A model generated the notes under the pieces. It had not been told where the DNA came from. It made no database searches and worked only from the letters and a program-made list of their open reading frames with translations. This document shows positions 45,158 to 54,892 of a stretch of 64,000 nucleotides of DNA, in pieces. The position numbers were made by a program, and so were the translations under genes. The DNA is from Aedoeadaptatus acetigenes (GTDB lineage Bacteria > Bacillota > Clostridia > Tissierellales > Peptoniphilaceae): positions 62,001 to 126,000 of the forward strand of contig NZ_JAOQJD010000005.1 in assembly GCF_025566985.1 (NCBI RefSeq), in the 5' to 3' direction. Position 1 is the stretch's first letter, and each line of letters starts with the position of its first letter.

Positions 45158-48100
45158 ATGGCAAGTGATGGAAAACTAATATTTGACACAGAGTTAAATG
45201 ATTCTGGGTTTAAAAAGGGAATGAGCAAGCTCGGCAGTGTGACGGGCAAATTCGCAAAAGGCACCATGAAAGCAATTGGGCTTGTATCGGGTGCAATCGG
45301 TGGAATGGGCCTCGCTGCTGCTAAAGTCGGTTCCGAATTTGAGTCTGGAATGAGTCAAGTTGCCGCGACCATGGGATTCACACAAGAACAAATCAAAGGC
45401 GGTTCTAAAGAATTCAAACAGCTGGAAGCTGCCGCCCGTGAAATGGGTGCAACGACACAATTCTCAGCAACTCAGGCTTCTGAAGCATTAAACTATATCG
45501 CTCTCGCTGGCTATGATGCAGACGATGCTATTAAGTTGTTACCGAAAACATTGAATCTAGCTGCAGCAGGCGGTTTAGATCTAGGTTATGCAACCGACAT
45601 TGTAACAGACGCCATGAGCGCGCTGGGTTTGTCTATTGAAGATGCTGATTCGTTCATCGACCAGATGGCGAAGACTTCTCAAAAGTCGAACACAAATATC
45701 GCTCAACTCGGTGAAGCAATCCTAACTGTAGGTGGTACCGCGAAAGACTTGGCGGGCGGTACAGTTGAATTAAATACCGCATTAGGGATTCTTGCAAACA
45801 ACGGCATCAAGGGCGCAGAAGGCGGCACAAAACTCCGTAACGTGATTATGTCCTTGACGGCTCCGACAGACAAAGCGCGGAAAGCAATGGAATCCTTGGG
45901 AATTACCGCGTTCGATGCTGAAGGCAATATGCGACCGTTAAAAGACGTGTTCCGCGACATTTCACTTGAAATGGCCAATATGACCACGGCAGAACGAAAA
46001 GAGTGGTTGAATACCGTCTTTAATAAGCAAGATTTGGCCGCCGTTTCGGCATTGTTGGCCGCCAATGCGACCAATATTGATGATATTTCCATGGCGCTGG
46101 AAGCCGCAGGTGGGCCAGGTGAAGAGTTTAAAGAAAACATCGCTGCCCTCGGAAAAGAATTTGACCAATTTGCCGACAAGCAAGATTTCGTCAATCATGC
46201 TATGGAAGCCTTCGGGCTATCCGCCGAACAAGCCGGCATTTTATATGAAGGTCTGAAGTCGTCCATTGAAGGTGGCGAATGGAACCAACTTGAACAAAAT
46301 ATCAGGAATTCTGCTGGCGCTGCCGAAGAGATGGCCAAGGTTATGATCGACAACCTAAAGGGCGATCTGGTCATTATGAAATCGGCATTGGAAGAATTGG
46401 GCATAGCCTTTTACCAGACCTTCCAGGGAGATTTGAGAACCTCGGTTTCGACGGCCACAGGCTACATTGACGCCCTTTCCATGGCCTTCCGTGGATTAGA
46501 CATGGGAGAACTCAAGTCGAATCTGGAAGACGCTGGGATTAGTGTCGATGAACTCGGGATTAACCTCGTACAAGCCAGCTTCAAGATGGAACAATTCGCC
46601 ACAAAAGCGGAATTTGTCGATTGGGCTATGCAACAATTCGGATTAAGTTCTGAACAAGCAAGCACTTTGTTCGACCAACTCGCAGCAAGCATGGAGAATT
46701 CCGGTAGTCGGATGGAGTTAATCGGTAAAGTTATCGGCGAAACCATGGCAAGTGTCATCGCCGATATTTCGGCAGTTGCACCACAATTTATGCAACTCGG
46801 CATTGATATTACGCAACAATTAATCACCGGCATTTCTCAAAATATCGGTCAAATTGGCGAAAGTGTTTCACAAATTGCGACGACGTTAATCGAAGGTGTT
46901 ACGACATTACTTCCGCAATTTTTAGCATTAGGTGCTCAGTTAATCGTTAGCTTGGTTCAAGGTCTGGCACAAAATGCGCCTCAAATAGGAACTGCCGTTA
47001 TGACCGCGATTGGTCAAGTTGCAAGTGTGTTAGGCACAGCAGTTCCGCAATTTATCCAATCCGGCGCTGAAATGATCTTAGGATTGGCTCAAGGAATCGG
47101 CGAAAATATTCCTCAGGTTATGACAACTATTCTAGAAATGGTGGTCAATATCGCCGACGCAGTTATCGGCGCGATTCCAACATTGATCCAAGCCGGCGGT
47201 GAAATCCTTAAAGGTTTAGCTCAAGGTATCGCGGAAAATTTACCTTTGGTCATTCAGGAAGCTCCGAGACTAATCAATGAATTCGCATCTGCGGTTTATA
47301 GTGCGATCCCTCAAGTAATAATGATTGGTATTCAAATTATTGGCACCATCGCAAAGGGCTTGATTCAAGCAATTCCTACGTTAATTGCCAATATCCCCCA
47401 AATCATTTTGGCGCTTATTAACGCATTTAGTTTGGCCAACCTCGCAAGCGTTGGTAAAGGCTTAATTAAATCACTAGGTGCTGGAATTAAAAGTGGCGCC
47501 GAGACGGTTTATCTTAATGGCCTTTATCTTATTGAAAGATTAAAAACTGGCATCATGTCAGATCCTGCGGCATTACTAAACTCTGCAGTAAAACTGGTTC
47601 AAAGTTTTATTGGCGGCATTGTCACGGGTGGCGCTCAACTGTTGAGTACAGGCGCACAGCTAATCGGTCAATTTGTGGCTGGAATCGGCACACAAGGACC
47701 CGCATTGCTTGCAAAAGGCGCTGATTTGCTAACGCATTTGGCCGTGGGTATTATTCAAGGTATTCCCACTGTATTAGCAGCGGTTCCAGGTATTATTGCA
47801 GCAATCGGCACAGGCATCGTTAGTGCTGGTGGTCAGTTAATATCTGCCGGCGGAAATCTTATAAAATCATTTGCTTCCGGATTATTGGGCGGAAAAGGCG
47901 AAGTCGAATCTGCTTCACAATCAACCGGTCAAGCCGCTGTATCTGGACTAGCAAATTCCAGTGGTGAGGCTTCATCTAAAGGCGTTGAAATTACAACCAA
48001 TTTCAGCTCTGGAATTTTATCTGGACTTGGAGAAGTCGATTCCGCTACCGGTGAAATTAAAAATTCTGCTATTTCTGGATTGGGAGGATCAGGGGAGGCT

Positions 48101-50164
48101 TCTGGAAAAGGTTCTGAAGTATCCAGTAATTTTAGTGCGGGCATTTTATCAGGTGTCGGAGAAGTTAATTCTGCTTCTAATACGACCAAAACCTCCGCAG
48201 TAACTGGATTATCCGATTCTGGTGAAGCTAGTAGCAAAGGTTCTGAATTAGGAACAAGTTATGCAAGCGGGATTTTGGGATCCTCCGGTTCTGCAAGCTC
48301 CGCTGGTACTGGATTGTCTCAGGCAGCAATCGGCAATTTAAAAACATCTGCGCCTAAAGCAAGCACTGAAGGTAAATCAACCGGAGACAACTATGCTACC
48401 GGGGTTAAGGGTACGCAAGGTCAATCTCAATCTGCTGGTAAGGCTGTGTCGGACGCAGCCGTAAAAGGAGCTCAAGCGTCGAAGTCTCAAATGCAAGCAG
48501 CAGGTTCTCAAGCCGGCCAAGCGTTCGCAGCAGGATTCAAGTCTCAAGTCGGATCTATTTCTTCGGCCGTTTCGTCTGCAATGACTTCTATGGTTAGTGG
48601 TGTTAATGCTGCGAAAGGTCAAATGCAATCGGCCATGACTTCGATCATAAATGGCTTAATTCAAGCGATTTCTGCAAGTAAAAGCAGATTCCAGAATGAA
48701 GGTCGCCAATTGATGACTTCGGTGACGAATGGCATCAGGGCATCTCAAGGACAAGTTATATCAGCTATAAGAGCAGTACTAAATGCCGCAGCAAGTGCTG
48801 CTAATTCCTATCGTGGACGATTTGTTTCTATTGGTAGAAATATTTCAGCAGGTATGGCTAGTGGGATCCGTTCTGGTTCAGGTGCCGTTGCTGCCGCAGC
48901 TAGAGCTGTAGCAGCTCGAGCAGTCGCTGCAGCGAAGGCATCGTTATCGATTCATTCGCCATCGAAGAAAATGGCAGCAGAAGTCGGTTTGCCAGCAGGT
49001 CAAGGGATTGCCGTAGGACTTGAAGATTCAATGCCGGCAATCGAAAAATCCATGCAGATTATTAGTGACGGCATGATTAAAAGCATGACCGATCAACACA
49101 TGAACATGGCATTATTTGAACAGCGAGAAGTTGAAGAACGGCATCGAAAGTTAACAGACCTCGGCATTCTGAACATCGGCAAGATGTATGAATCTTTCCA
49201 AGCGCTTCATAAAGAAAAAATCCAACAAGTTCAATCTGAAATTGAAGCCCTTGAAAGTCAAATCGAAAAAGCCCAAAGCGGTAAAAAATCCGAGGCAAGG
49301 AAGAAAGAGCTTGAAGCGGACAAAAAAGCTTTGGAAGAGAAAAAGAAAAACTTAGAAGACTATGCCAAAGCATTCGATGAAACCTATGGTGGCATTGTAT
49401 CGTCATATGAAAAAGCCGCTGAATCTATTAAAAACAAAGCCGAAAGCCTAAAGCAAAAACTCATCGATTATGGTGATGTTATTGAAGCGGTCCGAGATTC
49501 TGAAGGAAAAGTAGTAAAGAATGAATTCGGCGAAGATATGTTGAAGCTGACAGATTTGGAACCTCAGCTGCAACAAGTTGCCACTTATGGAAGTTTGCTC
49601 GATCGGTTATCGGCAAGAGGTGCCGACGCACAGGTAATGACGGAAATGCTAACTATGGACATTGACAAAGGCGTTCAATATGCACAATTGCTTCTCAATC
49701 AATCAGAGGCCGATTGGGATCGATATATGGATGTTATGAAGCGGAAACGCAACATCGCCGAAGGCATCGCGAAAAAATACTATGACCGTGAATTAAAACA
49801 ATTGAAAGGTCAATACACTGATAAGCTCGTTACCAATCTTGAAGAAATTGTGGATACAGCCGGCGAAGTCGGGAAGAAATCCGCAACGAAATTGACAAAA
49901 GGTTTCGACAAAAACAAAGATGGATTCATTAAATCGGTTAAGGATGTTTTAAATCAAATGCGAAAAATGGCTGAAATGGAAGTTAATGCGACGATACAAG
50001 ATTCTCAACACAAGCTGAACAACCTGAAAACACAGATTTCCAATGCGCAAGGCGCAGTTAATAATATCAATGTATATCCGCAAGCAGCTGGTCCGTCTCC
50101 GTATCAAGCCGGTACGCAGATGGGTCGAGGTATCGACCGCGAATTAAGGCGAAGGGGGATTTAA
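45158..50164 (+). CDS. Tape measure protein
   Basis: A 1668-residue tail tape measure. The TP901-type core (about 50-350) shows FESGMSQVAATMGFTQEQI, SEALNYIALAGYDADDAIKLL, TNIAQLGEAILTVGGTAKDL and the following NNGIKGAEGGTKLRNVIMSL. Two related helical segments (near 330-360 and 480-500) look duplicated. A long hydrophobic array (about 540-900) with alternating helices follows. At about 926-1145 there are degenerate 41-44-residue repeats rich in Ser/Gly/Ala. The C-terminus (about 1290-1668) has coiled coils. Its length sets tail length and the hydrophobic part may form a DNA channel. It overlaps the next gene by one base. Confidence 0.93.
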   Translation: MASDGKLIFDTELNDSGFKKGMSKLGSVTGKFAKGTMKAIGLVSGAIGGMGLAAAKVGSEFESGMSQVAATMGFTQEQIKGGSKEFKQLEAAAREMGATTQFSATQASEALNYIALAGYDADDAIKLLPKTLNLAAAGGLDLGYATDIVTDAMSALGLSIEDADSFIDQMAKTSQKSNTNIAQLGEAILTVGGTAKDLAGGTVELNTALGILANNGIKGAEGGTKLRNVIMSLTAPTDKARKAMESLGITAFDAEGNMRPLKDVFRDISLEMANMTTAERKEWLNTVFNKQDLAAVSALLAANATNIDDISMALEAAGGPGEEFKENIAALGKEFDQFADKQDFVNHAMEAFGLSAEQAGILYEGLKSSIEGGEWNQLEQNIRNSAGAAEEMAKVMIDNLKGDLVIMKSALEELGIAFYQTFQGDLRTSVSTATGYIDALSMAFRGLDMGELKSNLEDAGISVDELGINLVQASFKMEQFATKAEFVDWAMQQFGLSSEQASTLFDQLAASMENSGSRMELIGKVIGETMASVIADISAVAPQFMQLGIDITQQLITGISQNIGQIGESVSQIATTLIEGVTTLLPQFLALGAQLIVSLVQGLAQNAPQIGTAVMTAIGQVASVLGTAVPQFIQSGAEMILGLAQGIGENIPQVMTTILEMVVNIADAVIGAIPTLIQAGGEILKGLAQGIAENLPLVIQEAPRLINEFASAVYSAIPQVIMIGIQIIGTIAKGLIQAIPTLIANIPQIILALINAFSLANLASVGKGLIKSLGAGIKSGAETVYLNGLYLIERLKTGIMSDPAALLNSAVKLVQSFIGGIVTGGAQLLSTGAQLIGQFVAGIGTQGPALLAKGADLLTHLAVGIIQGIPTVLAAVPGIIAAIGTGIVSAGGQLISAGGNLIKSFASGLLGGKGEVESASQSTGQAAVSGLANSSGEASSKGVEITTNFSSGILSGLGEVDSATGEIKNSAISGLGGSGEASGKGSEVSSNFSAGILSGVGEVNSASNTTKTSAVTGLSDSGEASSKGSELGTSYASGILGSSGSASSAGTGLSQAAIGNLKTSAPKASTEGKSTGDNYATGVKGTQGQSQSAGKAVSDAAVKGAQASKSQMQAAGSQAGQAFAAGFKSQVGSISSAVSSAMTSMVSGVNAAKGQMQSAMTSIINGLIQAISASKSRFQNEGRQLMTSVTNGIRASQGQVISAIRAVLNAAASAANSYRGRFVSIGRNISAGMASGIRSGSGAVAAAARAVAARAVAAAKASLSIHSPSKKMAAEVGLPAGQGIAVGLEDSMPAIEKSMQIISDGMIKSMTDQHMNMALFEQREVEERHRKLTDLGILNIGKMYESFQALHKEKIQQVQSEIEALESQIEKAQSGKKSEARKKELEADKKALEEKKKNLEDYAKAFDETYGGIVSSYEKAAESIKNKAESLKQKLIDYGDVIEAVRDSEGKVVKNEFGEDMLKLTDLEPQLQQVATYGSLLDRLSARGADAQVMTEMLTMDIDKGVQYAQLLLNQSEADWDRYMDVMKRKRNIAEGIAKKYYDRELKQLKGQYTDKLVTNLEEIVDTAGEVGKKSATKLTKGFDKNKDGFIKSVKDVLNQMRKMAEMEVNATIQDSQHKLNNLKTQISNAQGAVNNINVYPQAAGPSPYQAGTQMGRGIDRELRRRGI
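47935..48590 (+). repeat. In-frame degenerate repeats in the tape-measure gene
   Basis: About five units of 41-44 codons, each following an A[IV]xGL...EASxKG...FxxGILxG pattern in the first three and decaying in the last two. They encode the Ser/Gly/Ala-rich section after the hydrophobic array. Confidence 0.65.
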
Positions 50165-50694
50165 TGCGAGGAACGTTAAGTGATTCTTTTGAGTTTCGAG
50201 GCGTCAATTTTAGAGATCGGTTTAATATAAAAGTTGTAAAAACTGATTTTATTTTGCCCCCGAAGCGTGAAAGAAAAATAGCCATCCCAGGGCGTCATGG
50301 TCAATATGATTATGGCGCCGAATGCTGGGAAGAGAGAACGATTCGGCTGGAATGCGACGTTATTGAAAAGTTGTCGCGGGCCGATTTGAGAGAAATATCT
50401 TATATCTTAGGTAAAAAAGGCAAGTTGTATCTGTGGGATGAGCCTGACAAATACTACGTTGGCGAGATTTATCATGGCGGCGAAATTATGGACTTTCCAA
50501 AACAAAACATGCGGACATTTACCCTCGAATTTATCTGCGAACCGTTTGCCTATCGAGAATCTAAAACCATTGAATTCGAAGGTGAACTACAAATCGATTA
50601 TCAAGGAACAATGGACACTCCTTGTATTCTTGAATTGGACAATCCGTCAAAAGGATCGAACGGCTTTTTGATCACGCAACTGAAAAGGAGATAA
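50164..50694 (+). CDS. Distal tail protein
   Basis: A 176-residue protein at the usual Dit position after the tape measure. Typical features are FEFRGVNFRDRFNIKVV, PKRERKIAIPGRHGQYDYG and DKYYVGEIYHGG, all seen in siphovirus Dit N-terminal domains. It is relatively short, consistent with a Dit lacking carbohydrate-binding insertions. It forms the hub between tail tube and tail tip. Confidence 0.83.
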   Translation: MRGTLSDSFEFRGVNFRDRFNIKVVKTDFILPPKRERKIAIPGRHGQYDYGAECWEERTIRLECDVIEKLSRADLREISYILGKKGKLYLWDEPDKYYVGEIYHGGEIMDFPKQNMRTFTLEFICEPFAYRESKTIEFEGELQIDYQGTMDTPCILELDNPSKGSNGFLITQLKRR

Positions 50695-50696
50695 TT

Positions 50697-51473
50697 ATGT
50701 ATGCGACAAATTATTTAGAAAGAGCATTTTTAAACACATTAAAAGGAATTCAGTTTACAGCGCCGGCAGTGGTATATGTCGGACTTTATATTACGAGCCC
50801 AAGTGAAACTGGTGCGGGCGTAGAAGTTAACTATAACGGTTATGAACGACAACTTGTTCGTTTTAATTCGCCCGCAGAAAAAGATGGCGTCATTAGTATT
50901 TCCAATGAAGAACAAATCAACTTCCCGCAGACCGAATCGCCAGCCGGTACGGTCACTTATATCGGCATCAGTGATTCAAAATTAGGTGGAAATATGCTGG
51001 CCTATGGGAAGTTAACAGAAGACTTGGAAATCAGGGCACAAGAGGCACCGGTATTTATGCCTGGAGAAATTAAGGTTTATTCTACGGGGAATTTATCGAC
51101 AGCGTACAAGAAGAAACTTTTAAATATTTTCAATGGTAGAAGCATGAACGGCGTATCGCCTCATCTGGCATTATTTAACAATTCCCCCGATAAAGGTGGA
51201 AGTGAATTGATCGGCGACAATTATTCTCGAGTACCCATTGAATTTTCTGCACCAGAAGAAAATGAAACTGGCCAATCGGTGATTAAAAATTCGAACAAGC
51301 TAAACTTTAATCGCCCCACGACGGATTGGGGAATGTGGGATCATACGGTAGTTATGGATGATTTAAAACTTGGCGAAGCGATTTGGATTTATGACCGAGG
51401 AACTGGCAAAGAACTCAAGAAAGGCTATATGCCTATTGCAAACATCGGCGCATTGAAATTTGCCATTAACTAA
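50697..51473 (+). CDS. Tail-tip associated protein, possible duplicated domain
   Basis: A 258-residue beta-rich protein. Two halves look related: YLERAFLNTLKGIQFTAPAVVYVGLYITSPS and YKKKLLNIFNGRSMNGVSPHLALFNNSPD, each followed by a GxxY-type strand. A similar domain occurs in phage baseplate or tail-wing proteins. The exact role is unknown; it lies between distal tail and tail endopeptidase genes. Confidence 0.65.
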   Translation: MYATNYLERAFLNTLKGIQFTAPAVVYVGLYITSPSETGAGVEVNYNGYERQLVRFNSPAEKDGVISISNEEQINFPQTESPAGTVTYIGISDSKLGGNMLAYGKLTEDLEIRAQEAPVFMPGEIKVYSTGNLSTAYKKKLLNIFNGRSMNGVSPHLALFNNSPDKGGSELIGDNYSRVPIEFSAPEENETGQSVIKNSNKLNFNRPTTDWGMWDHTVVMDDLKLGEAIWIYDRGTGKELKKGYMPIANIGALKFAIN

Positions 51474-51475
51474 TC

Positions 51476-52171
51476 ATGAAGTACAACTTAACGCCGTTTA
51501 ATATTTCAGGCGTCGACACACAAGAGCCGTTAATTACTATGCATTGCTCGGCAACATTGGAGCTGAGTGTCAATTCCTATGCAGATATTTCGCTTTCCAT
51601 GACAGGAACGAATCAAGTTGGTATGAAGGCTTTATTGTCTGGCGGAACGCCTGTCGAAATCAGTTTTGACGAAGAAATCACGTCAAGCGGCACTATTACT
51701 TCGGCATGCGCTATGCAATTTCAACTGAATGAAAAGTTGCACGTAAATGGGTGGTCTTCAGAAGACATTATGATCGAAGATCCATTCGAAGAAGAAATGA
51801 ATTGCGATGTATGTGTTTCCGAAGACATTGCATTTGACAATGATTTTATTGAAACTTTTGATTCTGTCATCATACTAGATAAATTTATCGACTTGGTCAT
51901 TATGGAACTAAGCGAAAACCTTGGAATAAATACACAGAGCACCATCTTAGATTTGACGATTATTCCTGTTTACCATAGAACTTCCAATAGCAAACGTGTG
52001 ACTGTGAACTCTGAAAATTATACGGTTTATTATGATGGGAAAAATATTCTGGATAGTTATGCCAGCAACGAATGGATCGAAATAGGGCGCGATACAAAAA
52101 AAATAAGTGTTTATTCCTATAGTAATATTCCAGTTAAGGGGCGGTTGATTTATAAGGAGAGATTCCTATGA
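51476..52171 (+). CDS. Tail protein, unknown
   Basis: A 231-residue acidic beta-rich protein (LTPFNISGVDTQEPLITMHC, GRDTKKISVYSYSNIPVKG). No family is recognised. It is three bases after the previous gene and overlaps the tail-tip gene by four, so it is part of the tail block and may be a baseplate subunit. Confidence 0.6.
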   Translation: MKYNLTPFNISGVDTQEPLITMHCSATLELSVNSYADISLSMTGTNQVGMKALLSGGTPVEISFDEEITSSGTITSACAMQFQLNEKLHVNGWSSEDIMIEDPFEEEMNCDVCVSEDIAFDNDFIETFDSVIILDKFIDLVIMELSENLGINTQSTILDLTIIPVYHRTSNSKRVTVNSENYTVYYDGKNILDSYASNEWIEIGRDTKKISVYSYSNIPVKGRLIYKERFL

Positions 52172-53925
52172 TTCTATTAGAAGTGCAAGACACAAATCGA
52201 AAAAAGATCGCCTATCTGGAAAATGCATTTGACATCACCGAAGAATTAAAAATCAATTCAATCAACTTCGTCAATTTTTCCATGCCGAAAAACGATCCAA
52301 AAAATGAGCATTTAAAAATGTTCAACTATGTCAAAACGCCTCATGGATTGTACCGCATTTTAAAAGTAACTGAAAACGAAGATTCTTATGAGTATGAAGC
52401 GGAACATGTTATCGCAACATTACTGGATCACGTGATTTTTGGAACTGTGGTCTATGGAAACCTAGGCATCTATACAAAAAACGTTGTTCAGTACGTTTTG
52501 AACAAACAAAAAGTAAAAAATTGGGTTCTGGACGAGTGTGATTTTTCCCGACAATTTGAATATTGTTGGGAAAATGAAAACTTGGCTGGGGCTCTTTTTA
52601 GTATTCCAAAACCGCTGGAAGCGGAATATATTTGGAAATTTAATACGGATCAATATCCATGGAAATTGAGTTTAAAAAAGCTATCAAAAGAGGAAGCAAA
52701 GCTTCACGTCCGCCCGAAGAAAAATCAGATTAGCCTGAAAGCGACGTCAAATCCGAGAGACATTTGCACGCGAATTTATCCGCTCGGTTATGGTGAGGGC
52801 GTCAATCAACTGACGATTAAATCTATTAACAACGGAATTCCTTATTTGCAGGCCGAACAAAAATATATTGATAAGTATGGATTACAAGAGCGCGTTTGGA
52901 TTGATCGCCGTTATGAGAAAGCCGACAGTTTAAAAGATGCAGCGCAAGTTATGCTGGATCGACTGAAAGAACCAATTATGGAATTTGAAGTTGATTTCGC
53001 TTTATTTAAAGATGATGATTTCACCCTTGGTGATACGGTTGTTGTTAGTGATAAGTATAGAGACACCATTATCGGCATTCAGTACAATTATTCCGATATT
53101 ATGACCAGCAAAGTCACCATTGCTAATGACTCAACTTCAATCGCCGGTACGGTCGCAGATTTAGCCGACAGGCAGCGAATCGAAATGACCTATGCGCAAG
53201 GTGCAACGCAACTTTACGCACAATCCATTCAAGTAAACGCCGATAATCGTTATGGTGCGGAATTGAATTTTTATGTGCCGCAGGAAATGCGTGTCATAAA
53301 TAAGGTGATCGCCAAAGTAAAAATCGATTCATTCAGAGCGTATTCTAAGGCAATCAAAGGTGGAGGCGGATCCACTGATTCCACTGACTCGGGCGGCGGT
53401 TATTACGACGGGTCTTCCACCGAGGGCGGTGGGTATCAAACGTCCACGTCTGACATCGACCAGCTAATTCCTGGCAGCCAAGGCGGTCACAACCATGGCA
53501 TGGAAGGCCTCATTCAAATGTTTGGTTACGACGGCCAACCGTGGAAAAAAGATAGATTTCTCCCTTCGGGCAACCACACGCACTTTATGACAGTAAAAAA
53601 TCACACACACGGTTTCCGCATAAATATTCCGTCTCATCGCCATCGCTTCGAAGTAAAAGATCATACCCACGACATTGAATTCGGTATTTTTAGAAGCCAC
53701 GGGAACGTGCGATATTTTACAGTGAAAGTAAATGGCAAAGTGAAGGACACGATTTATAGTAATTCTGGCGAAATTGATCTGACAACGTACTTGCTAAATA
53801 ACAAGAACGTTATTTCTAGGGGATCCTGGCATTCGGTCGAAATTGTACCAAGCGATTTGGCCTATGTGACAATCGACTTGTTTTTCCAAGGGTTTGTACA
53901 AAGTAGAGGTGATTACACAGTATGA
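52168..53925 (+). CDS. Tail-tip protein (prophage tail endopeptidase family) with HxH spike
   Basis: A 585-residue tail-associated protein. The N-terminal 390 residues match the phage minor structural / tail endopeptidase family (VNFSMPKNDPKNEHLKMFNYV, TPHGLYRILKVTE, YEAEHVIATLLDH, KATSNPRDICTRIYPLGYGEG). A Gly/Ser-rich linker (about 405-435) precedes a segment with at least five His-x-His motifs (about 440-510: HNH, HTH, HTH, HRH, HTH), a signature of trimeric beta-helical spikes that bind metal ions. A short C-terminal domain follows. It probably forms the membrane-facing tip. Confidence 0.82.
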   Translation: MILLEVQDTNRKKIAYLENAFDITEELKINSINFVNFSMPKNDPKNEHLKMFNYVKTPHGLYRILKVTENEDSYEYEAEHVIATLLDHVIFGTVVYGNLGIYTKNVVQYVLNKQKVKNWVLDECDFSRQFEYCWENENLAGALFSIPKPLEAEYIWKFNTDQYPWKLSLKKLSKEEAKLHVRPKKNQISLKATSNPRDICTRIYPLGYGEGVNQLTIKSINNGIPYLQAEQKYIDKYGLQERVWIDRRYEKADSLKDAAQVMLDRLKEPIMEFEVDFALFKDDDFTLGDTVVVSDKYRDTIIGIQYNYSDIMTSKVTIANDSTSIAGTVADLADRQRIEMTYAQGATQLYAQSIQVNADNRYGAELNFYVPQEMRVINKVIAKVKIDSFRAYSKAIKGGGGSTDSTDSGGGYYDGSSTEGGGYQTSTSDIDQLIPGSQGGHNHGMEGLIQMFGYDGQPWKKDRFLPSGNHTHFMTVKNHTHGFRINIPSHRHRFEVKDHTHDIEFGIFRSHGNVRYFTVKVNGKVKDTIYSNSGEIDLTTYLLNNKNVISRGSWHSVEIVPSDLAYVTIDLFFQGFVQSRGDYTV

Positions 53926-54887
53926 AAGAAATGTACAAGGGGATGGTCAATTCTCCACAAACAAAATTGTCGAAAGCGATTAATTCTGCAGATACTGATA
54001 TTTACGTAAAAGATGGGTCAGCATTTCCTAAAGGACCGAATCTTGCGGTAATAGGAACAGACAAGAGTGCTGAAACTATATTGTATAGTTCTGTGAATAA
54101 TGACATTCTGGTCGGATGCACTCGCGGTTATCAAGGAGAAGCTAAAACTTGGGACGTGAATACACCTATTGCAAGAAATTTTACCGAAGCCGATTTAACT
54201 GCGGTGCAGGAAAACATTCGAACACTGGATGAAAAAACATTAGCAGACATGACAGAAGATAGCTTGCATAGAACCGTTTCCGATCAAGAAAAAACATCGT
54301 GGAATAATAAAGTTGATAAAGTGGACGGCAAGGCACTCTCAACAAATGACTTTACCGATGCGGCAAAAAAGAAAGTGGATGCTATTCCACCTAATCCAAA
54401 ATATACAGACACGATTCAAGATTTGAGTGGATATGTAAGAAAAGAAGAAGGTAAAGTCCTTTCTGACTGTAACTTCTCTGGTCTGGAAAAACAGAAGCTA
54501 CGGCAACTTCCAACCGAAAACGAACTTGGTGCGGTATTGGAAAAAAAAGCAGATAAGACAGAATTGAAAACAAAGCTTTCTGAAATGACTGACGATTCAA
54601 CACACAGATTGGTGACGGACACAGAAAAAACAACGTGGAATAATAAACTTGATTCCGTGAGTGGAGAAGATGTATCGCGATCTAAAACAAAAGGGTATGA
54701 GAATGCCACTGCATGGCAAAGTGTATCTTCTAGCCGAGATGTTGAAGACTGGATTGGTGACTTCGATAAGAGGACGAGAGAAAATAAAGAAGCCATTTCA
54801 AATGTAGCTAAAATAGTGGTGTTAACAGAGAGTGAGTACAAAGCATTAAGTAATAAAGATCAAAATACAATTTATTTTGTAAGGTGA
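53922..54887 (+). CDS. Tail fibre / receptor-binding-region protein
   Basis: A 321-residue protein. An N-terminal domain (about 1-85: VNSPQTKLSKAINSADTDIYVKDGSAFP) anchors to the tail tip. Two related repeats follow (about 107-137 and 220-250: DMTEDSLHRTVSDQEKTSWNN and EMTDDSTHRLVTDTEKTTWNN). The C-terminus LTESEYKALSNKDQNTIYFV is a motif common at fibre ends. It overlaps the preceding gene by four bases. It is a candidate host-range determinant. Confidence 0.72.
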   Translation: MKEMYKGMVNSPQTKLSKAINSADTDIYVKDGSAFPKGPNLAVIGTDKSAETILYSSVNNDILVGCTRGYQGEAKTWDVNTPIARNFTEADLTAVQENIRTLDEKTLADMTEDSLHRTVSDQEKTSWNNKVDKVDGKALSTNDFTDAAKKKVDAIPPNPKYTDTIQDLSGYVRKEEGKVLSDCNFSGLEKQKLRQLPTENELGAVLEKKADKTELKTKLSEMTDDSTHRLVTDTEKTTWNNKLDSVSGEDVSRSKTKGYENATAWQSVSSSRDVEDWIGDFDKRTRENKEAISNVAKIVVLTESEYKALSNKDQNTIYFVR

Positions 54888-54892
54888 CAAAA

